Positions 1 to 12,039 of a stretch of DNA of 64,000 nucleotides are shown in pieces (position 1 is the stretch's first letter; every line of letters starts with the position of its first letter). A model generated the notes under the pieces. It saw only the letters and a list, made by a program, of their open reading frames with translations. It had not been told where the DNA came from and did not search any database. The translations under genes and the position numbers were made by a program. The stretch lies in the NCBI GenBank assembly GCA_963377175.1, contig CAUJNA010003046.1, positions 566,538 to 630,537 on the forward strand, in the 5' to 3' direction. The DNA comes from Effrenium voratum (lineage: Eukaryota > Sar > Dinophyceae > Suessiales > Symbiodiniaceae).

Positions 1-3000
1 CTTGAGATTACTTGAGTACATACTTCTGTAATATGGGGCTACAAGGGACTATCTATTTATGCAGTGAAGCATGTCACTTGGGCCGAGGCATCCTGGAGGA
101 TCTCATTGCCCACACCTGGCCACGATTCAAGCGGCCTGAAACATCAACCCATGCTGAGTATGGGCGTGCCTTGTGATGGGTGGCTGAAAAGGGAGTACAC
201 AGAAAAACCACCAATTTCATGCTTGGTTGCAGGTGGCAAAGGCAAACCCATGTGGTTCAAGATGGCGCTGGTGGTGGCAAATACGGGTCTCTTGAAACAG
301 TTCCTCATATGCGAGGAAGGGGGAGCCCTGACGTTCTGTGCGAGAGAAGCTCCAGAGTTGACATTGACACGCGGCAAATCTGCCGAGCAGCTGTGCATCT
401 TGCTGGTGAAGGCTTTCCGGCACATCTCCATCACGTCATGCCAGGCCTCGGCTTGGTCTCTACAAGTCGTTCCCGCTATGCCGGGAAAATAGAACTTGGT
501 GAATTCCGTGCCTTGCGAAGCTGTCTTCAGCGCCCGGGCTGAGGTGTGCAGTGGAAATTGTCTTTATGACCGGTACTACGTTCAATCCAAAGTTCCTATA
601 AGTTCCTGTTCGATGCAGCGGGTTGACCCGAGAAGGCCTTTGCGCCACTTGACTGATGCAAACTGTTCTTCTGGCAATGATGGTGAAAAGCGCCGAGTCC
701 CAATGCTCCTTCCACTGCGTCGTGCATGTGGTGTTGCGGAAAAAGGTGTGTCAGTGGATGAAACCCGGCAACTCACGGTTTATGAAAGCGATTCTAGAAA
801 GGAGCATTTCGAGTGGGAAATCCCTGGCGTCGGGCATCCCGTGCCCCGGAGTGGAACCAAAAACTTATACACAGACCAGCCACCAATCCTGCCAAGGGCA
901 CCCTCACAAAAACTTCCAAAGTGGTCTCGGATGGGGTTCCTCAGGGCGACGCGTTGCTAGTGGCGCTCTTTGTCCGCGGGGACTGAGAGGTGTTGGGGCG
1001 CACTGGCCTCGGAGATCGGTACGCATCCGACAGCTGGGCTGATAGGGCAAAACTCTCGGGAGACTTTCCTCCCAACACGATCTTTACAAACATGTTCAGA
1101 GATCAGCATGCTTTAGTCAGTGTGAGTAAAGAACCTGGCCTGCCAACTCTGCCCAGCGCATGCGCTCTCCGCTCCAAAGGTCCCAATTCCCAGAAACCCA
1201 ACTTCCCCAACCCCCTTGCTTTTCCTTTCGGCTTCCAGGTCGGGGCTTCGAGGCTCCAGGCGCCAGCTGTCCCAGGCCGCCCGGGGAGTCGTCCTCGTCA
1301 AATTTCACCCCGGCGCTGGAGCCGGGCCTCATCCCCGCCAAGTGGCGCTTCGCCATCACAGGCTTTGGCCTAGGGCTGGCGATTTTGGAGCGCGCCCCGC
1401 AGCAGGGGGAGACTTCAAGTGAAACTTGTTGGAGGCCCACCCCTGCGTAGGATTGCCCACCTCCTGGTTCGAACGGACCTCTCCCCGGGAAGCACCATTT
1501 GCTGCCTTGCTCTTCCCGCCACCCTTCTACAGCATGCTGCGAGCTGTTTTGGAGTTCGGTCCACTGCGGCCACAAGTCTGCCCATTGGCATTGGAGACCA
1601 CGCCCTAGGCGTGAAGGCTAAGTAACTTAAGCAACCTATCGCACAGCTATTTCCAGGTTCCATCTAATTTCACTTACAATGTTTTTCCCCGCTCAGCAGG
1701 CAACATCAGCACTGCACAAACGCCAGGTTGAAGGTATGGCGGTAGGCGAGGAGCACGATGAAAATCAAGCGAATAACCCAGGGATCTGGAAGACAAACAT
1801 CTCACTAGCTTCGCTTCAAAAGCGCGGCAGCTGAATATGCTGGCACAGGTGCTTCCAACACTAATCCTTTCCACCAAAACCTCCAGGAAACGCAGTCACC
1901 CTTGAAGGAAAACCTGGAAATCCCATGCGATTTACGACCACTCAACAAGACTCGCGTCATTTGCGGCTTGGAGGTGCCGTGCGGCGAACCCCCTTTTAAA
2001 AAATGCCTCCCCCCTCCAAATACCCTGAGGGTTGTCCTTTGCTTCCATGTATATAATCAGGCCCCGGACGTCCCCAGTTCCAGGTTTGGGGTGTCAAGCC
2101 TCGTGCGTTGTTCACTTCCAAATGGGTCCGGCCGGTCATGAACCCGACAAAGTTCACTGATTCTTGCTTTTCCGTGGACCCTCAAACCTTAGCTGCAGGC
2201 CGCGGGTAAAGCACGATGCCATGCCCCGGCTTGAGAAATGGCTGCTGCAGGCCACAACGTGCAATGCACACTTTCTGGAGTTCGGCCTCCACGGCTCTTA
2301 CTGGCCCATGGGCGTCACTCTGCAACCACCCGTTGCACTGATCAGGGAAGAAGCTTGGCAAGCAGCGCAGGCTGCGCAAGGCAATTCTTGCAAAACGGCG
2401 AGCCGTTTATCACCGAACAAGACTCACTCTGATGTTTCAGATCACCCAAGAAATCACCTATCAACATTTGTGTGTGTGTGTCCCCCCCCCCCGCCATTGT
2501 CGCACGACCAGCGCAAGCCGGGTCAAGTTCCCAGTCAAGTCAAACTGGTCCAACTCCGGTCACATCCCTCTAGGAAACCGGTCACATCCCCTCTAAGGCC
2601 AGTCGAATCCTCGGTCCAACTCCGGACAAATCCACCCACGAGCCGATCAAATCCCCCCAAGAAACTGGCCAATTTCCAGTCTAGAAACTAGTCAAATTAC
2701 CCTCTCCCCTCCAAAAACCGGTTGTTCCATCTGGCCCTTCACAAGCCATGTGGAAACGCGCGAGCATGCACCCACCCTCGCTCGCGCATTTCGGTGCTCG
2801 CTCACTCAAACAAACCCAACACTTCAAGGCAAACCAAAACACAGTACCTCAAAGCCAGCCAAAAGCATTCCGGCCGAGGCGGGCAAAGCGAAGCGTTTAC
2901 AATAACATGGGGACCCCTGCTCCAAGACCAACCCCTGGCCTGTGCATCCCGTGAGCGCAGGTCCCTTTTCCGCAGTGCTGTCACACGATGTCACATGCTT

Positions 3001-3385
3001 CCGCTTACCAGTTCAGTACTTAGCCGAATCTGATGGTTGTTCACTCTCAAAAATCTGACCGTGATTTTCCGGGTTGCATTCTTCCACCTCCGCTCCTCGC
3101 CACTTCCTCCAGGGTTGGGCCAACTCCTTACTCAAACCTCCATCAAAACAATGGTTCAAACAACCTCCGTTTGGAAGGTCGGTTAACCAGGGAATAGGTC
3201 ACTTTCCCCAACAATTTTTGCCAAGCTTCCTCTCAAAGTACCACCGGTGCGCCGACCACGAGACCCTCAGTGGGCCCGATACAGGGACCTGAGGTGTCCA
3301 AGGCCACGGTGATGACAGTGCCTTTGAAGTCAATCTGGTTCAAGGCCTCAGGCTTGATTCAGCTATCATGCTGCACGCATCTTTG
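1..3385. other. Host DNA, no recognised gene
   Basis: Mixed-composition DNA, clearly richer in G+C than the viral element. Open frames of 60–175 codons occur on both strands and overlap each other; none shows a motif, repeat or composition that I recognise. A short poly-C/TG tract lies near 2,470–2,493. I see no RNA gene here. Confidence 0.4.
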
Positions 3386-3514
3386 CCTATGAACTCAGAG
3401 AGGATAGGCCGCAAAAACAACAAATCTTAAAGGAATTGGATAGAATTCCGGCGTGACCTGATGCCATAGCCCACCATTCAAGTGCCACTATTGCCACGGT
3501 TCGTTTTGATGTGT

Positions 3515-4145
3515 TTATCTTTCGGGACCATGCCCTTGTTTGAACCAATCCCGCCCGGCCTCTTCGCGCTTCAGTTGCTTGGTGATGGCCCCACGGAAGA
3601 GCGTCATCCACCCCTCCCCGCGCCGTAAGTGACACTGGGTCAAGGGCCCCAGGCGATCCTCAACTGTGCGACGGAAGCTCCCATCCTTCGGGAACAGCAA
3701 AATGGCATCTGAGCCCGAAAGGGACTTGTCGGTACTCACCTCCAGAACTCCGCCATCATACCTCAGACTGGCAAAAGCTGGACATGGCCCTGCAAAACGC
3801 AGCTGGAACAAGCTTTTTTTAGCGACAGCATGCAAGCACCGGAGCCAGCCGTGCAATGCTGTGCATCTTGGAAACTGCAACTTGCCAGCAGCCGTCTTTC
3901 CGAGCCAGCTCGAAAACCTGAAATCCTCTTGGTGGACCAGGTTGGACCCATTCCTCTTCCCGAGTGAGCTGATCGATTGATCCATTCATATTGAGGCGCT
4001 TTTCAACGGCCGTGCTGGCGTGCTCCGAGTTCAGGAAGGTGATGGATGCCTCGGATATGATCTGCCCGAAAGCGTCCGGACCTGTTTTGCTCCCGGCTCC
4101 GTGGTTCTGGTTGCTTTTTTGAGACAGTCCCTGGGCGTTTGGCAA
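3515..4145 (-). other. Possible host exon segments, function unknown
   Basis: Two overlapping minus-strand open frames (4145→3819 and 3985→3515) contain stretches with the balanced composition of real protein, for example 'ITFLNSEHASTAVEKRL' followed by 'REEEWVQPGPPRGFQVFEL', and then 'GSDAILLFPKDGSFRRTVED'. They could be two exons of one host gene joined by a short intron, because the frame changes between them. No domain is recognised. Evidence is coding-like composition only, so this is a weak call. Confidence 0.25.
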
Positions 4146-4704
4146 TTTTCTGCGAAAAATTATCGATCCCTGGGATCCATCGGGGAAGTACCGCTGAAGA
4201 CTTGGAAAACGGACAAGAATGCCGGAGGAGTGTGTCGGAGAAGGACGGCCCCCGTTTCAAAGGACGAAAACACAAAACAGGAACAATGCAATCTGGGAGC
4301 CAAAAGAAATCTCCCTCTCTCTCTCACAGACACACGCAGTTACGCTGGCCTCACCAAACGCCCGTGCTGGACTTCCTGCTGCAGCTTGAGAATTGCAACA
4401 CCAATGACTCATTCCTCCCTCCCATCGCCTCAAGATGATGCACTCGGAAACTATGAATCATCCAATCAAGAACGGAGCGTCGCACAATGTCGCGTAAAGT
4501 GAACATGGCGGCTTCGTCTCTGCATTGTTATTGAGTGACTGCCCTCAAGTCACCAACCAAACTGCTGGGGGTGTATGTTGAGCACGCGTCACATACAGCA
4601 ATCTGATTAAACAAACAATCTGGTCGATCTAAGCAAAGTGGACGTTTTGAACACAGCGGCCGTGCCGAACTGCAACAGCAGTCGTTTGAAGCCCCAGGAA
4701 AAGC

Positions 4705-5046
4705 TCAACTCCTCAAATGGTTGTAGCACGCCAAGCGGGCAGCGCAGGCTTTGGCGTCCCTTACACTTTTTTGAACCGCAAGTGGCCTGCACATGCCCGC
4801 GGTATCTGTGGTTTGCCGGCACTCTTTCTGGTGCAGCCAAGAAGCAGAATCCTCCACGAGGCTGCAATGCGCCACGGGGCCCACGTGGCGTTCAAAGATG
4901 GACTGCACGTCTTGGGATTTCAAGCGCTTCACTAAGTTCGAGACCTCAGGCGCCCGTACGCCGCCCACATGCCCACACATCGCGAGTTCAACTAGCCTGG
5001 CCAGGATTCTTCCAAGCAAATGCAACACCTGCGTTGTCAAGCCCAA
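4705..5046 (-). other. Possible host exon, function unknown
   Basis: A minus-strand open frame with coding-like sequence, including 'VSNLVKRLKSQDVQSIFERH' and 'ASWLHQKECRQTTDTAGM'. No domain, start or splice site can be fixed from sequence alone. Confidence 0.22.
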
Positions 5047-5544
5047 GTTGTATGTGCGACTGCATGACTGTTATAGCAGTAGTGGACGGCTTGGTTCATT
5101 CCGTTCTTCGCCTCAAGCCATGTTGTCCACAGCTGTGTTTGACTACATCTTAGCAGAAGGCGCTATAGCACGTCCCATGTATTTATTGTGCGGGCTCTTC
5201 TGATGATACGGTGACGGTGAAGTCGGATGATAATGATCTCACATCCTTAAGATGTAAATGACTTTGTCCGAGACAAAGCAGGCCAACAGTTCTGGTCGAA
5301 GCTGCTACTAACATCCAAGCGCCTGGGCAGCTACCTACATGAGCCTCACATGATCTTCCAGGTTGTTCCTTTGAGCTGGCGTATTTCGTATTTCCTGTTT
5401 CGTTGCAAATGCATCCAAACCTCCAAACACGGGCTCCAAGTCTAGGACGCTTGACAGAACCAACGCATGACTGGAGTGAGGGCCTGTGATGTGTATTCTT
5501 GTACTTGCTGCATTCGTCACCAGAAAGAAGAAAACAACAAGTGT

Positions 5545-5640
5545 TGAAGCACAAAGATGTATGGAACATGCTCACCGACATCCAGACCTTCTTCACCAAC
5601 CTCGACCCGAACGAGCACTATGCCCTGTACATCCTAACTC
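5545..5640 (+). other. Possible small host exon
   Basis: A short plus-strand coding-like segment, 'DVWNMLTDIQTFFTNLDPNE' and neighbours, embedded in sequence without other coding signal. Unrecognised. Confidence 0.22.
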
Positions 5641-5824
5641 CACCCCAGCATCCTCCCCCCCACCCCCGGCCTTCACGCGGTTGAAAATGCGCATGTTCGG
5701 GGCCAAGGTCTCCCATTGCGCTGTGAGCCCAGGCGGCGGTCCCACCTCACGTGACAGGGATGGATGACAAGCTAAGAGTCACCAGGGCGTCTTCTTGGGC
5801 TTTAGCAAACTAAATAATAACTAA

Positions 5825-5980
5825 TTAATCATGCAATCCCCCGTGCGGGGGTTTTCATCCACCACTTTCTGTTTGAAGAGAAGCTCCAGCATATGGGCTA
5901 TTTGGCACCTAGCCTCACTCGCTCTCTGCTGACAGGCGACGCTCAACAACGTCGAGCCATGTTCCATGTTGAGCATGCCT
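5825..5980 (-). other. Possible ankyrin-like host exon
   Basis: The minus-strand frame reads 'MEHGSTLLSVACQQ' followed by 'CQIAHMLELLFKQKVVDENP', which resembles the helix–loop–helix spacing of an ankyrin repeat (G-x-T-x-L-x-x-A … V-x-x-L-L). Only about one and a half repeats are visible, so the match may be chance. Confidence 0.25.
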
Positions 5981-6299
5981 GACAGCACATGTGTGCAAAC
6001 ACTTGCCGGCCTAGGTTGAAAGCCCACTGCCAAGAGCACGGCAAGCCATAAGACATCGAAACTAGCAGAGCCCTGGAAACAGTTTCCAGCCAGCTTGTGC
6101 CGCGTTGCCACAAAAAGAAACTCAGAGTTTCTATGCGCCACTTGCAAGTTGCCAGGGGCTACTTTTTGACCTCCCGTCATTCATCAAGTATGGGAAGCCT
6201 TAGGGCTCTTGAAGCCCCCCCCCAAATTGCCGTGAATGAATCAACCCGGCGGGACCCGGCTTCCTCACAAGGTTTCAATGAGTAGTTTCAAGCGATACT

Positions 6300-7735
6300 A
6301 TCATTTTCCGAATATGATCAACTCTTTGCCGCAGGTACCCGACATTTACGTAAGGGCGGTTTAAACGGATCTGATTAAGTTTAGACATGTCTGTTTTTCA
6401 AAGGGGTACACATGCAAAGAGTTTGCCGTGAGCACAACAGGGCGCCCCTGTCGGGTTGCGCAACCTGGCGAGGCCGTCTTGCCGCCATGCTGGCTGGGCA
6501 GGAGCCGCCATTTCTCCCCTGTTGGACCAAGGCGACTTTTCAGGCCTAGGGTTTGAGAAACGCACACAACCCCTGGAACTCAAAGGGGATTTGTGGCGCC
6601 TCGAGTCCAAACAGGGCTGCCGTTGCTCACCCTGTTCCCACCTCATCAGCAACAACTCCTTCTTGCTTCTTTTGCCAGAACTTGACAGCAGATAAAACGA
6701 AGGGAAGCGGCCATCGGCAACCGGGTTTTGGGCTTCTTCCCGCCTGCATGTGCATCTCCTTGCGGGGCTTTTCCTGCGAGGACAATGCCTTGCGGGGCTT
6801 CTCCATGAAGGTGCTGGGGAGCTCGTTCGGCTGGGGCGGGTGGCCTATCACAATGAAAGACGCCCGCATGTCGCCGTTTCAAGCAAACAGTTGGGGTGAA
6901 GTAAAGCGCACAATACCCAGAGTTTGGCTTAATAATGGCCTTGACGTCTCCTCACCAAAGGGAATCGTGCCATCTACTTTCACCTTGCTGTACGGTACAC
7001 AACAAATATACACAAATCAAACTCTGCAAGACGCGTTCTGTCCAATGCCACTTTCTAAGGAAACAACAAGGGCTCGTCACATACGAGCCTGGGCAACTCT
7101 GAATGCGGCCAGCACTTCTCCAAAACATGGAATGTGCCATCGGAAGTGTGACATTATCCATGATGGCCTTGAAGAGAAACAGAGAGATAAGCATTTTTCA
7201 GACAAAACACATTCTCGCTGGCATTCTCATCAAATCTGCAAAGAAAGGGAAGGGTCCTGAAGTCACTTTGTCGCTGCAGCCTGTCCACCAAGCAGGCAAT
7301 CCCAACGCGACGCCATGATTTACATCACTGATCTCTTTGTACACACTTTGCTGTGCTGCATGTAGGACTCTGGTCGTCGGCATGGGATATCAGGGACGAA
7401 GCAAATTCCAAGCTGTTTGACAACCTCCCATCTGCCCGGAACCCATGGCTTGCGCCTTGCTGGAAGCTTGTCAAGGCTTCAATGAGTTCTTCCACCTGGG
7501 CTGCGGAAGCTCCAGGCGGAAGATCTTGGCCTATCCCTCTGACCCTTGGCAGCCTGAAGTCTATTTTAAAGATCGACTGCCACGTAAAGTAAAGCCTCTC
7601 AGGGCAAATGCCCGCAGGCGACTTTTTCATGAACAAACATCTCCCAGTGCCTCTAGAGTCACTGGAATGGCGCATGTATCTAGACCCTCCAATGGGCCAA
7701 GTCAAGCCGGGGAAGGATTCGCCAATTCAATACAA
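6300..7735. other. Host DNA with weak coding-like frames
   Basis: Open frames exist on both strands (for example 6553–7260 plus and 7325–7705 minus) but overlap and cannot be told apart as sense or shadow. A short internal repeat, 'ttgcggggctt' twice at about 6,759–6,800, produces a repeated peptide in the minus frame. Nothing recognised. Confidence 0.3.
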
Positions 7736-7737
7736 GC

Positions 7738-8070
7738 CTCCATTGTTGGTGGTTTCTGTTGTTGGTTGTGCGTGGTTGTGTTGATGTGTTTGTTTGTTAC
7801 TTGTGTGGTTCGCGTGGTTTCCGTGCTTTTGCAAGTGCTTGGCAATGATTGCGAGTGCCTTTGCAGGATTGCATGTGTTTGCACCTACTTGGGTGTGCAT
7901 ACACTTGTTTGCGTGGGCTTGTGCTTGCTTGTGCGTGTCCAGCGCAAATCTGTGCGTCGCGTGGATGTTGGTGTTTGTTATGTTTGTCATTTGTTGTGCT
8001 GGGTTTGTAGTGCGGGTCTGGGCGTGTGCTTGTGGTAGCTTGTCTTTCTGTGTGTGTGTGCGGGTGTCTC
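7738..8070. repeat. Degenerate TG/TTTG-rich simple repeat
   Basis: About 330 bp dominated by TGTTTG, TGTGTG and TTGCGTG words. It opens long frames on both strands, but these are repetitive valine/cysteine or threonine/histidine translations of the repeat and not genes. Confidence 0.75.
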
Positions 8071-8079
8071 GTGCGCGTG

Positions 8080-9100
8080 GATGTGCGGAACCCCAAAAGG
8101 GTCGCCCAAAAGGAGACCCTTCCAAAGTTGAAAGTCTTGGGAGGTTGCATGTACACATCAGCTTGCGAGCGCCCTGTGGCCGAGTTTCATGCCACAAATT
8201 CCGCCCAGGCGCCGGGATGTCAATGCTGAGGGAAACTGTGATGGCTGGCACGATCTTCTCGCCCAAGTTCTTAGAGTGCAGCTCGACGCCCGAACAGGCG
8301 GTCTGCACCGGGATGGGACATCGCACCATGGCCGCACTACAGGTCGCTGATTCACTGAGAAACAATGCCACCTGGCTTCAATTGGTGTCTGCTCAGCGAC
8401 CCGAAGATATTGCACAGCTACGCTCTTGGGCCAAGAAGGTATGCGTTACGCAGTTCACTACAATATGGTAGAAAAGCCTTCCCCAATTACGTCCTACACC
8501 TGCAAAGGGAAAAGGTCCGGAATACAGAAAAGTGTTTTCGGAGCAGTGAGAAAAACAAAAAAAACAGCGTTGTGCGACAAACAACAGAACCAAACAGCAC
8601 AGCACTGTGCGAGCACAAAGTACTAAAGCAATGCTAAACCAATTCTAAACCACCTGTACAAATACAGTATGCCTCGCTGCCAAAACCATGCTGGCTAAGC
8701 CCGATTCTTACCCCGATGTGTCTTGAAGTGTTCTTTTTTCCCCGCCTCCCCCTCATGCAAACAAAAACTGTCTGGGGAGAGGTGTCGGGCATTTTCTGAC
8801 CACTGCCCCACATTATCCCATAGTTATCAGCGAGCAAGGCGCAACCAAACAATGAGTCTTGAGGCTCACAGCGAGCTTCTTTTGTGCAAGGGCTATATCT
8901 CTCACATTTGCGCGCGGTTTGGTCAGGCCGTCGGCAAGGCGTTGCCAGTGATTTAAACGATTACCAAGAGTAGGTGCCACAGCATAAGCCAACCATCCTC
9001 TTCTCCTGACTCAATGGTCATCCCCTGACTGTGTGGCCTCTGTCCTTGGCCGCGGTGAGTGGATATATAACGCCTGGCATCTTCATGGCCTGGTCTCACT
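8080..9100. other. Host DNA, no recognised gene
   Basis: No coherent coding frame, RNA gene or mobile element recognised. Confidence 0.3.
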
Positions 9101-9103
9101 TTA

Positions 9104-9265
9104 GACCTCGTGAGAGCCGAGGCTGCAGTGTCTGCAACTGAGCTGGACATAGAGAAACTTACCAAAATAGCTAGTTTGGTCCGCTTGGCGCCTGACAGGA
9201 ACATACAGCTGCCTGTTGCACCTGCCGCAGCCTTGGATGAATTCAGCACGCGCTGGCAACATTGA
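9104..9265 (+). other. Possible terminal host exon
   Basis: A 53-codon open segment follows a pyrimidine-rich 'cactttag' acceptor-like site and ends at TGA. It reads as ordinary soluble protein, for example 'ATELDIEKLTKIASLVRLAP' and 'AALDEFSTRWQH'. No domain is recognised and no upstream exon was located. Supported only by composition and the plausible acceptor. Confidence 0.35.
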
Positions 9266-11520
9266 TCAGTTCTGTTGCAAGGGCAATTTCCTGGTGTGGG
9301 TCACTGTGTTCACTCAAGCAACTGCAACATTCGGGCAAAGAATGCCATTGCAATGGAAACTTCTTCCCAGTTTGCAGGCTCAGAGACTCCGTGAGCTCTG
9401 GCCAGCTCAGCCACTCATCGCAACATACTCCTTTTGCACAGGATTTGTTCGGAGGAATCCCCAAACATCCCCAGACAGACAAAAGGTGCTCTGCCAAGGG
9501 TGCCGCGTCTTCTTCCCTATCTAATGGATGCCAGCTAGCGGCTGGCATACTGCAAAGTCTTCCGAGCGTTGCCCCTATTCCGGGGTTGATCAAATGCCGG
9601 CATGCAGGTTGCACCACTCACGTTTGCGCAACAGCACTCACGGCCTGACCAGCTGATTTTTTTTTTTTTTTAAAAAAAAAAGGTTGAGGAGTGCGAGAGG
9701 CATCAGGGTCAAACATACTTGTACTGAGACATATTGGGACTGGCCATGTAAAGCCATGTCATCTAAGCCGACAGAAACTGTAGTCGGCTGAGGGGTACCG
9801 AACGCAACAAACAATGAAGGATGCCTGCGGCGCCATCACTAGGCGATGTGCATTATGTCCATGCAAAATGCGGTTTCGCTTCTGGAGCTCAAAGACGGTT
9901 TGTGCGTTGCAAACGAGTCGGGTCCCCCAAACCGTCAATGAATTCGAGAAAGCCGTGGCCAATTCGCATTTCCAATGCCATGCTGCCTGCCTGCGCCCGG
10001 GACGTTCATGATGCCAGGGTTCCAGTTTGGCCTCAGCTCCGGGGATTCCACGAGCGTTTGTCAGCTCATTACCAGGGAATCCGGACACCTTGGACAGGCT
10101 TTCCCCAGCAAGTGGAGTGGAAGCCCCTCGAGGCCATACCATGGTAAGGGGGCATTTTCTAGGGAGGCGCCTCACCATTTCCTCACGGTCAAGCAAGTGG
10201 CATGGCCAGGTGCAGCCAGCAAGGCATTCCCTTCACCGTGGCAAATGAGTTGCTTATTGGAAGCGTGGCCGTAGCCCGGAACTTCTTCCGGGATGGTTTC
10301 AAACTGGGGGTGGAACGTTGGCTCCTGCAAAGGGGTACCAAGCTTAACCTTGGGTTGATCAACTGTTGCTAGCTCAGAGCAACCCTCTCAAGCCTTTGAA
10401 GGAAACACTGGCAACATGCGCTATGATGCCCGAACGATGTGGACCTGTCTGGGACCTGTCTACACACCTTTTGCCACCCTCTGCGACTGCCTCGTTTGCT
10501 CCAGAGGTGCCTGCCTGTGAACGTGTGCGCGTGCCCATTTCCTGGAAGAACAATGGCACACCAACTTCTCAACTCGCCTTGCTGACAAATCCATGAGGGC
10601 TGAGAGAAGGTGTAGCATGTACCTTTTTGCCAATGGATAAGTTGCTCACATGGCGTCCGGGCAACACGATGAAGCACAAATATCACCATGCACAGCCTCT
10701 GTGCTGCGATGTGATTACTGCAGCCCACCTAAAGGTGACCGCTGGCCAAAGTTCAAAGGTGGCTTAGAGGCTTTGAAGTCTGTGCTCATTCTGAGGAGTG
10801 GCCGCGAAACTTCCACATTCTCCGGCGACGGGCTAAACACAGTACTCCAAGCATCCAGAATCGCGGCTTAAGCACCTTATATACTATAACTATAAACGCC
10901 CTGTATCAGCCTGTATATTATATTGTAACTATAAACATGGCCGGAAGCAGAAGCCCTTGTGACTCCAAGTCTTCACCCACCATGGTTCGGACTCTGGTGC
11001 GATTAGACAAATTGGAACATCTTCTTCATGACCCACCTTGCCATGAAAGATCATGTGAGCCTATGCTGGTGTTTTGGGAAAGGCTTGCTCGCTTCCGAAG
11101 TCCAAGACCCAGAAAAAATGCACGCCCAGCTCCTTGTCCGAACGCGGCGAACGAGGGGATCGCGAGCCTGAGCCATGGCAGAGAGTCCTTCCATATGCCG
11201 CGAGCCCAAGGGTCGCCATTCTCCGTACGGGCTCGATCCTAGAGCTGCTAGCTTGGCGGTGGCTGCACCTTCACCTGAAATGTGCACCTCAATTGTGTGT
11301 GGAGCTCTGAATTCACTTGGCTCATTGACGACAAGGGGGAGTGCAATGCGCAGACCGCTGAAGTAGCAGATCCCACTAAGCAAAGGGCTCACCTGCCAGT
11401 GCACGCTTTACACCTATCTGTGCGCTGGGCTCCCCTGCCAGAGGAGGCAGACCGCCTGCGACGGTGAGCAGCTGCGGCAGTTGCGACGATTGGTTCCTAC
11501 AACCTTGCAATTACTCGATT
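9266..11520. other. Host DNA, no recognised gene
   Basis: Contains an uninterrupted T-run followed by an A-run (about 9,656–9,682) and a small AT-rich duplication of 'ctataactataaac'-like words at about 10,875–10,936. No gene recognised. Confidence 0.3.
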
Positions 11521-11530
11521 GCTCGTTTGA

Positions 11531-11690
11531 ACCACACACGCACACGCACGCACGCACAGGCACAGACACAGACACACAGACACACACACAAACACAGACA
11601 CACACACACAGACACACAGACACACAGACACACACACACACAAACACACAAACACACAGACACACGCACACACACAGGGCAAACACGGCA
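11531..11690. repeat. CA/CAGA microsatellite
   Basis: CACACA and CAGACA units, running into 'acacggcaaa' repeats up to about 11,725. The open frames on both strands here are repeat translations. Confidence 0.85.
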
Positions 11691-11904
11691 AAGAAGGAAA
11701 ACACGGCAAACACGGCAAACCGGGAAACAACATCACGAAAAGCGAGATTGGGGAATCATTAGCGAATACGTCGAGCTGATCAGGGTGGATATCACAGCAC
11801 ATCTACCACCGTCTTCGTTGGGCGGTAGATGGTAGAGTGCACACTACTCCCTGCTTGTGATCGACTTGCAAATTTAACTTGCCTGATCCGGCACGGAGCG
11901 GGAC

Positions 11905-12035
11905 ACGCACACACACACACAACGGAACGCAATGCACCACAACACAACACAACACACAACACACAACACACAACACACAACACGCAACACGCAACACGCA
12001 ACACGCAAAACACAACACATGACACACACACACAC
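11905..12035. repeat. AACACAC/AACACGC microsatellite
   Basis: Repeated 'acaac', 'acacaac' and 'acgcaac' units. Open frames are low-complexity translations. Confidence 0.85.
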
Positions 12036-12039
12036 TTTC

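Noticed and set aside
7727..8471. Frames of 119–225 codons over the TG-rich region
   Set aside because: Several overlapping frames open on both strands because of repeat composition; no domain.
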